Positions 19,441-25,354 of a stretch of DNA of 25,354 nt are shown one piece after another. This DNA comes from Chara braunii (taxonomy: Eukaryota > Streptophyta > Charophyceae > Charales > Characeae), in assembly GCA_003427395.1 (NCBI GenBank), contig BFEA01000629.1, positions 155,546-180,899 of the forward strand. The letters are read 5' to 3'. The notes under the pieces are model-generated. The model made no database searches. It was not told the DNA's origin and saw only the letters and a program-made list of their open reading frames with translations. Every line of letters starts with the position of its first letter. Within the stretch, counting starts at the first letter, position 1. The translations under genes were made by a program, and so were the position numbers.

Positions 19441-19840
19441 GGATACCCTTGTAAGGGTATTCGTGCCGACAACGCTGAGAAAGGGGGAAGGGACACGTGG
19501 TTGGCCCTTTGGGCTAGGGCCAACCGATATGCGAAATTAATGGAAAAGGTTATCCCTAGACTAGCCCGGAAAAGGCAAAAAATGACCGAACTGGCCCATG
19601 GTAGGCAGGTCCGTAGTTACGAGGCCCGGAATGGGAATGCAGACCCACAGCACCAAGTGCAGGTACGCAAATGCACATGACCGGAAACTCACTCCCAAGT
19701 TCTCTGGCTGCTTCCGCGTAGTGGAACTCGGTCCTAACGGAGCCAATATTGTGCGCATCTCGCCTGAGACCGGCGCCAGCCATAGCTCTCTTCCCATCGT
19801 CCGCCATACCTCCTACCTTCGCCCTCTCCCTCCCTCTTAA
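19441..19840 (+). pseudogene. integrase C-terminal module (GPF-like), separated from its core
   Basis: A first frame contains DTWLALWARANRY and EKVIPRLARKR, the helical linker that normally follows the integrase core. After a frameshift near 19620-19680, a second frame has LTPKFSGCFRVVELGPNG and LPIVRHTSYLRPLPPS, matching the small beta-barrel (GPY/F) module that ends many Ty3/gypsy integrases. It stops at 19840 with no chromodomain. Its natural N-terminal partner is the core ending near 11594. Confidence 0.8.
19443..19460 (+). other. 8-bp palindromic hairpin near the right breakpoint
   Basis: ATACCCTT and AAGGGTAT are separated by GT. It lies about 30-50 bases before integrase coding resumes, so it may mark the end of the inserted block. 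No CTRR tetramer follows at Helitron spacing. Confidence 0.5.
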
Positions 19841-19931
19841 GATCCTGCCTCGTCTTCGTCTTCTTCCTCTACTGAGACGAGGATCTTGCTTCCAACCATT
19901 TGCCTCGCAATACTTCTCCTCGGTCTTCGCC

Positions 19932-20531
19932 ATGAGTTTCGCCATTGAACCGGCTCTTCCTCCACAACTTCTTCAGCCTCGACCTTCATTACAGTTTCAC
20001 CAAGTCAAGCATCCTCGTCTCAGTCCCGATCTCCTCCGATTCACGTACTTGTTCAGTCATCGGGTCTGGTACGTGGCGGTGGAGGTAATGATCTCCATGA
20101 AGTTGGGATCGACTGTCATCTTGGTCAAAGCCTCGGCGTTCGAGCGTTTTCCCCGTCCTACTCAGAGCGGCGTAACAGTGATCATTGCTTTCAGTGGCGA
20201 TCCTTGCACTATTGGCATCCAGCGGCGTAACGCGGTGGTCACATGCCTCTACGAGTGGGGACACGCGTTGGTAGCGGATTGGCGACAGCGGCTGGCTCAA
20301 CCAGGCCGACAAGTGGTGAGAACCGAGTGTATTGATACATTTTCAACACTGATCGTCCTGCTGGACCGCTTCCTCCTCTTCGCCCTTACCCTTTGTGCAA
20401 ATGAAGCGCTTCTCCACCTTCTCTCTCCCTTCCAATCTTCCAACTCTCTAGCCATCTTGGGTCGATCCCCTTCTAACCTTGGAGATTTGCCCCGCTCCGA
20501 TCCCTCCCTTCCATTCTTCTTACATCTGTAA
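19932..20531 (+). CDS. unidentified open frame downstream of pol
   Basis: A 199-codon frame starts at ATG 19932 (context CGCCATGAG), 92 bases after the integrase end, and closes with TAA at 20529. Its middle (WYVAVEVMISMKLGSTVILV) is not low-complexity and is hydrophobic in places. Its last third becomes Leu/Ser/Pro-rich over a pyrimidine-rich stretch, and GTAAGT at its end resembles a splice donor. Some plant gypsy lineages carry an extra frame in this position (env-like or of unknown role). I recognise no domain and would not assign a function. Confidence 0.35.
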   Translation: MSFAIEPALPPQLLQPRPSLQFHQVKHPRLSPDLLRFTYLFSHRVWYVAVEVMISMKLGSTVILVKASAFERFPRPTQSGVTVIIAFSGDPCTIGIQRRNAVVTCLYEWGHALVADWRQRLAQPGRQVVRTECIDTFSTLIVLLDRFLLFALTLCANEALLHLLSPFQSSNSLAILGRSPSNLGDLPRSDPSLPFFLHL

Positions 20532-20586
20532 GTGGACTGAATTTGCGATAGTCACTCTGTGCATGCTAACGGTGAAGTGTCACTAG

Positions 20587-21340
20587 GCATGGTATTATAG
20601 CAACTGGGAGTTGGAAATCTATAACGAGATCTCACTAGTGCTAGCGCAATCATGGCCGGAGGAGACGGAGACCGACGACACCTTAGTCGGGCTCCTCTGT
20701 GGGGAGATCGCCGAAGGGGGCTAAACGATTGTCGCCTACGAGATCCTCATGTTCCTATCTCAGCTTGTGGACGATCTGCAAACGAGCATCATCTCCTTCA
20801 ATCTGAGCTATCCTAGCCAAGTCGGGTCTATCAGTGTGGAGAGAACGTTGACGCCAACGGTAATCTGTGTAAATTGTACAAAGGATTTCGGTCAATACTT
20901 GAGTAATCACGATCCTACGACTTTGTGCTATCTGGACCTGAACGAGCTCACGCCAGATAATTCAATCTGAACAAGTTCTGGAATGCTCATCTACCACACG
21001 GAGTCATGTTGTCGGACGACGACCCAGGTCTCATAGCCATCACGGGCTATCAGCGGAAGAAGAGTTGGAAGCCCGATCAACGACGAAGGAAGAGGAGGAG
21101 GCATCGACTCCCGAGCCTAGGAGGCTCCTCCGGCCCAAGCGCCACCTGCCCCACGAGGAGGATCTGCCTTGGACCCCGAAGTCCTCTCCGCTGCGGCCAA
21201 CCATCACGATAGCGTGGAATCCTCCCGCCGGCGGCGTTGCTCTCGCTCACCATCTAATTCCTCCTCGTCCCCCTCCCCGCTTCGTTCTCGTCCTCCTCCC
21301 CGCACGCGCGCTCCGTCCTTGTCCCATCTACCGCCGCCCT
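20587..21340 (+). pseudogene. second unidentified downstream frame, with one stop and shifts
   Basis: One frame runs from 20587 to 20970 with a single TAA at 20722. It reads as ordinary protein, for example WELEIYNEISLVLAQSWPEE and PTVICVNCTKDFGQYLSNHD, with a CxxC pair. After 20970, coding-like sequence continues in shifted frames: an acidic Glu-rich run, then basic Arg/Ser-rich residues around CSRSPSNSSSSPSPLRSRPP to about 21340. It may be the continuation of the frame at 19932. No family recognised. Confidence 0.35.
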
Positions 21341-22076
21341 CTTGATTATCTTTCATTTTTTTCCCTTCCCCATATTGAATTCCCCCTAACCTATCACATA
21401 TTCACCAACCAACTCTTCTGCCACCACTTCGCTGTGCGACTCCTGTACACAGTCTTTCCACACTGCTCCCCCTCCTTCCCTCTCAACATCCTTCATTTCA
21501 GTATCGCATGGAGGCAATACAACCATATGGAGTTGTATTGCATCATCTCCAAAACTTTCCCCGTAGTAGAAGACTATGAGTCTCTACGCGATAATATCCT
21601 CCGCGGACTATCCCTCGAACGCACCGAATCGTCCACTTTGTCGATCTCGATGACGAGGCCTCCGACTTCTTTCCTCCCCTCCCAACTGAAAGGCCTAGAC
21701 CCCTCGATCACCCTCTCCTCGTCGACTATCGTCGGTTGAAGTTCCAGTGATAAAGCAGAACCAGGCAAGTTTTGGCTGACCATGATGGCGTCACCAAGAC
21801 GGCCTCCGCCAATCAAAGAAGCAAGGAGTTGCACATGACAGGGCTGGATGGTAGAGAATCTTCACGCCAACAAGAATCGTGGCGATCCTGCAATTAAAGT
21901 TGGCATCAACAATGGATTCTGACCCAATCTGGTGCTGATATGAAATCCTGTCCATTCTGATACGCTCCGTTCCTCGTTCATTCCTTCACCCCCTTCTCGC
22001 TCCTCCCACATGTATATTGGCTTTCGTGCATGCGATCAGGAGATCACATAATTTTGGAACCCCCTAACATCAAATA
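21341..22076 (+). other. sequence between the last frame and the 3' LTR
   Basis: A possible coding remnant is readable at about 21620-21740 (FVDLDDEASDFFPPLPTERP), but it is short and isolated. No polypurine tract is recognisable directly before the 3' LTR at 22077; the last 30 bases are mixed. The priming site for plus-strand DNA is therefore decayed or atypical. Confidence 0.4.
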
Positions 22077-22298
22077 CGTGACGCACCAACTTTTGGACTG
22101 CGCTATCTCCTCCCCTTCCCCCACCCCCTTCCTCCTTTTCTCCTTTTTCTTTTTATCAAATTTTGGGTGACCATCCGATGTGGCCGCCTTTTGTATTTTC
22201 ATAAATGTAATATGTGAGACCCTCGGATCAATTTTTGAAAGCCTGTCTTTTGCAAATTCTGGAAAAACATGGGAATTACGCGCGCCTTAGCGAGCACG

Positions 22299-22736
22299 CT
22301 AGGAATTTAGGACGACAGTTAGGAATTTCGAAATAAGCGGAATTTGACGTGTCCTTTCTTGTGCTTGAATATTCTCAACCTCGTTTTGGAAAGCTCTGGG
22401 AACTTTCGTAGGAATCTGAATAGGCATAGGATTTTTCTCCCACGCTTGCCCTACCTCGCGGATATGGTACTTTTCAATTTGAAAAGCTGTCACTGTTTTG
22501 GTGCCCTTTTTGCCTCCGCGTCGGCGCCATGCATGCAAGTCTCCCCTCCCCTCTTCCCACACTGCCTTCGACACTCTCCTCTTCGTGCTCATGCTCCTAA
22601 TCTCTCTATAACCATTTTTCCATCTCCCCATCGCCTTGCGCGCCTTTTTCTCATTCTTGATCGTCGGAATCTTGGTTCGTTTCGCGCTATTCTTCACGCT
22701 CTTCTTCTTCCCGCTCTGGTCGTTGTGCCGAAACAC
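22299..22736 (-). other. antisense open frame in U3 of the 3' LTR (145 codons)
   Basis: A Lys/Arg-rich minus-strand frame whose C-terminal third is shared with 3703-3933 of the 5' LTR. The plus strand is also open over much of the interval (22344-22871), so coding on either strand is uncertain. Confidence 0.2.
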
Positions 22737-22933
22737 CCTGTCGACCCCCTATCACTCCCTCTAGCTAAGGAGACATGCTGTATAAGAGGGAAATTCCGGA
22801 TACACGACGATTTTGATAAGCTGCAGCTGGGATCCAGAGGATCGACATGGCTTTCGATGGGCAATCCTTGAGCCTTCTCCTACTCCCTGTCTCAGTCCTA
22901 ACCTTTCCTAGCATCTATCCTTTTTTCCGCAGC

Positions 22934-22940
22934 TATAAAT
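22934..22940 (+). promoter_or_regulatory. TATA box of the 3' LTR
   Basis: TATAAAT in the same AGC-TATAAAT-T context as 4308-4314. Confidence 0.55.
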
Positions 22941-23606
22941 TTCGCAAGCGCTCCTCAAAATTTCTCTCTTGACTCATCCGCCCACTTCCGGGAAGCTCTG
23001 GCTAGATGGTATGAAGGATGGTGCGAGTCGAAAAATCCCGACGAGCGGGCTGTAGTTTTGGCACTCGGCATGCTGCATCCCCAACAGACTGTGGGATCCG
23101 AGCAGGGTCGTGCAGAGGCTAAGTCGATGGGGTGGCGATCGCTATGGTGGATTGGCACGTGACAGTCGGAATCGTCAGTGCAAGTGAGACGTTCGAGTCG
23201 GAAGTGAGTGAGTGCATGGCCCGAGGCCGTGGTGGATAATTATGGCAAAAGTGCTTTCTTTCCTTTCTGGTCCAAAATTTGTATCTTCGAATGTGAGTTT
23301 TGATCACTCGGCTTTTAAGCCGGGACCTCTATTGGGCAAGATCGCCTGACATTCTGTGATCGTTTTCTACTCGTTTCTCCCTCAGTCTGAGTCCATACTC
23401 TCCCTCCTTCGGACTCGACATGTCATAATTGATGAATTATGGTAACTTTGCTTCTCTCACTTCGGTATGTGCATGCGGTGAGCTGTGATCAGAGATTCTG
23501 TTGTAGCATGATTGCGGGGATGGTTGGCTGAGCGACTAAATGATCGGGTTGCCTGGACTGTCGGACGAATGATGTATGATTAAGATATGTGCTTACCTTT
23601 GCTGCC

Positions 23607-24150
23607 ATGTGGACAGACGGCCCCAAATCGACCGGGCGCCAAGTTCCCGTGTCCCCTCCGCGCCCCTTCTCGTACAACGAGGAAAGGATACATGTATGCG
23701 AGAGGGACATACGAGAAATCGTCGCCAAGATCAGAGGGCTACTACTTTCCTCCCGAAACTCGGTGCTCTGGATTCATTGGTGCGGGTTTTATTATCATCG
23801 ATACGCATTTTCCGCCATATTTGTTGTTATTACCCTTTAACGAATTGATTGTTGTTCCGTGGACGGCAGTGGAGCCTCATTGGCCTAACACTCTGTGCAG
23901 CGCTTGTCGTCGCCTCGATCATTATCAGGCCAAGGGGTTCCACTATCGCAAACGCGGCGAGGATGAACACAAAGAAAAGGCCACTCGGTTGAGGCCCTCC
24001 ACGTCGGACTCGGAGTTGTGTAACGTGCGCCGACGAGACCTCATTCGAAAACGGGATACTACGTGTGTACCGGTCCCCCTTTCGCACGAAACGAAGAGCG
24101 ACGGCTCGTTGGGAAGTCCAGCGATACTTTTTGGATTGAATTTCCCATAG
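23607..24150 (+). pseudogene. LTR-internal open reading frame, 3' copy (unknown protein, frameshifted)
   Basis: This is the counterpart of 4979-5511. The first part, from ATG 23607 (MWTDGPKSTGRQ), is shifted near 23740 by a 2-base loss relative to the 5' copy. From there the frame is open through GAGFIIIDTHFPPY, the Cys pair in NTLCSACRRLDHYQAKGFHY and the Arg-rich tail to 24150. The 5' copy is intact across this copy's lesion and broken near 5225, where this copy is intact. Confidence 0.45.
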
Positions 24151-24376
24151 TTGCGAGTCCCTGCGCGCGCCTTTTTCTCCCTTAAAACTTGTGCGGCGAC
24201 GGACCTTCTTCTTACTACAGTCGGACCAACACGGGGGATTTCAGTTTCGTCTGTGTCCCTGCACTGAATTTTTCAAAAATCCTTGGCACACCCCATCTTC
24301 GCTGCCTTTCCCGGGCCCTTTCCGCAAACCACAATACTCCGACCGGTAGCGCAGGGCGTGAGGTTTAAGCGTCACA

Positions 24377-24382
24377 CAGGGG
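24377..24382 (+). repeat. target-site duplication, right copy (CAGGGG)
   Basis: Identical to 3480-3485 and directly adjacent to the LTR terminus GCGTCACA. Confidence 0.85.
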
Positions 24383-25285
24383 AGCTTCCCTTTCAGGTAA
24401 AATTTTGGCTTCATTTTGCGGCAAAACTCACTCTGTCGAGAGTTTCCAAACCTCTTCCACCGCCTTTTTGGGGCAGATGTTTTTTCCAACGGAAGTCCTG
24501 TGGGGTCCAGGCCTGACTCAACTCGAAACGAATGGTGTTCCGTTGCGGTAAGAGCACAACTCTTCCCGTCAGTCAACACCCCTAATCTGCTCAGAATTCC
24601 AGCTGGTACAACTCATCTCGGGCGATCTTTCTTCTTTCCAGAAACCACACGGGAGTCACAAAAAAGTTTGAAAATACAGTTCGGGCAAAAAAATAGTTTC
24701 AAATTGCACTTTAGGCAATGTGTACGAGTTAGCTTTCTGGTCAGGTAAAGTTATGTGGGGGTGTGTTATGTTTGGAGGAATGCTGAAGTCTAATTTCAAA
24801 CTGGTTTCGTGACTATACTGGGGCTATCCCTTTTTCTTTTCTCGCCCCGTGGTAGATGACTCAATGCTATGAGTGGGGAGGAGCGTCTGATGGAAAAAGG
24901 TCCACCGTCCCGTGTTACAGAGGTTCGAATCCCGACGACAAAGACTGCTGTTGTTCTAGTGGCTTCTTCGTCTTCAGCCTGAATGAAGGCCGCCTGATGC
25001 AAGAAGAAAGGGCTACTGGGTTCCCCCGAGTATAACGTACGGTGATTATAGGAGTATTTGGGGTAACTTCCAGTATGGGTGCAGTGATAACGACCAAATG
25101 TTTTATCCGGGGGAACAATAGCAGCATTACAATCCCCTACATTGGGCCTCAGTACACCACTCTACACTGTACAACTTGTATAGTTGTGTAATCTCAAAGG
25201 GGAGGTACATTGGCATTGTGAGTGTTTGGCAAGTGGTGGGNTGAGGCCCTCGTTATTGAGATGTTTCGTTTGAGGGAACAATCTA

Positions 25286-25290
<5 letters not shown>
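24383..25290. other. right flank, repeat-derived, no gene recognised
   Basis: It continues the kind of sequence seen left of the insertion: CCTGTGGGGTCCAGG at 24497-24511 matches copies at 2221, 2792 and 3102. GGTTCGAATCC at 24922-24932 fits the tRNA B box, but the flanking bases do not form a T stem. A purine run, CAAAGGGGAGG near 25195, followed by a TTGGCATTGTGAG-like sequence, resembles the polypurine tract and start of an LTR from another retrotransposon. This is weak. Base 25241 is N. Confidence 0.4.

Positions 25291-25354
<64 letters not shown>
25291..25354. repeat. (CT)n microsatellite at the right edge
   Basis: This CT run continues to the last base of the window, so its length is truncated. 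Confidence 0.98.

Larger units (their letters stand above)
3486..24376 (+). mobile_element. Ty3/gypsy LTR retrotransposon, degenerate, about 20.9 kb including a nested block
   Basis: The element has matching terminal octamers (TGTGACGC and GCGTCACA), a 6-bp target duplication, two LTRs of about 2.3 kb, an initiator-Met primer binding site and gag, PR, RT, RNase H and integrase in that order. RT and RNase H before integrase is the Ty3/gypsy (Metaviridae) arrangement. Removing the foreign block at about 11.6-19.4 kb leaves about 13 kb, a plausible size for a large plant gypsy element. All domains contain stops or frameshifts, so it is non-autonomous today. By eye the LTRs are roughly 85-90% identical, which implies an old insertion. 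No chromodomain is visible after the integrase. Confidence 0.93.
22077..24376 (+). repeat. 3' LTR
   Basis: This is the direct copy of the 5' LTR. It starts CGTGACGC, one transition from the TGTGACGC of the 5' copy, and ends GCGTCACA, the exact reverse complement of the element's first eight bases. The outer end is fixed by the CAGGGG target duplication that follows. At about 2300 bp it is slightly longer than the 5' copy, partly because the 5' copy lacks the last 14 or so bases. Confidence 0.95.

Noticed and set aside
11521-19493. GGGAC at both breakpoints as the nested element's target duplication
   Set aside because: The sequences inside these pentamers do not begin and end with TG/CA or with inverted repeats, so a chance match is as likely.
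19443-19500. Helitron 3' end at the right breakpoint
   Set aside because: There is a hairpin but no CTRR terminus at the expected distance and no matching TC start at the left breakpoint.
1-25354. A bacterial or phage operon
   Set aside because: There are no tightly packed frames with ribosome binding sites; instead there are LTRs, a tRNA-type primer site, microsatellites and long non-coding DNA.

Overview
The window looks like repeat-rich nuclear DNA of a eukaryote, most likely a land plant or close streptophyte relative. The evidence is a large decayed Ty3/gypsy LTR retrotransposon primed by initiator-Met tRNA (a site typical of plant elements), pyrimidine-rich leaders, long (CT)n and poly-T tracts, and short terminal-inverted-repeat elements. 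Taxonomy is inference. I see no intact host gene. Both window ends lie inside (CT)n tracts and there is one ambiguous base (25241), so this is probably a short contig that stops at microsatellites.

Layout. 1-3479 is repeat-derived flank: (CT)n at 1-77 and 397-462, a MITE-like element at about 598-1364 with near-perfect terminal inverted repeats, an unassigned stretch at 1365-2218, and a GGAAAAG/CTTTTCC-rich stretch at 2219-3479 with inverted copies of a 15-bp motif. 3486-24376 is one Ty3/gypsy element of about 20.9 kb. It is bounded by a 6-bp target duplication (CAGGGG), by TGTGACGC...GCGTCACA ends and by LTRs of about 2.3 kb. Inside, in order, are the primer binding site, gag with a coiled coil and CCHC knuckle, aspartic protease, reverse transcriptase and RNase H, an unexpected PHD-type zinc finger, and the integrase core. 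Then come about 7.8 kb of unrelated sequence, the integrase C-terminal module, unassigned extra open frames and the 3' LTR. Every coding domain carries stops and frameshifts, so the element is dead. 24383-25290 is right flank, ending in (CT)n.

The integrase is split: the catalytic core ends near 11594 and the C-terminal GPF-like module resumes near 19490. The intervening block is best read as one or more nested insertions. It holds the most unusual structure in the window: ten copies of a 20-nt core (CATTCGTCTTAGAAACAATG) at 14912-15750. Most are enclosed by complementary arms whose sequences differ from copy to copy while pairing is kept. Just downstream (16052-16131) is a stretch that can fold as a cloverleaf. 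The same block has a foldback element at 13550-14511 carrying repeated TTATAGTCCTATAA palindromes.

Other points of interest are an open reading frame inside the transcribed part of the LTR, whose two copies are broken at different places, and a perfect 14-bp palindrome overlapping the primer binding site. All conclusions come from reading the sequence; no alignment, folding or database search was run.
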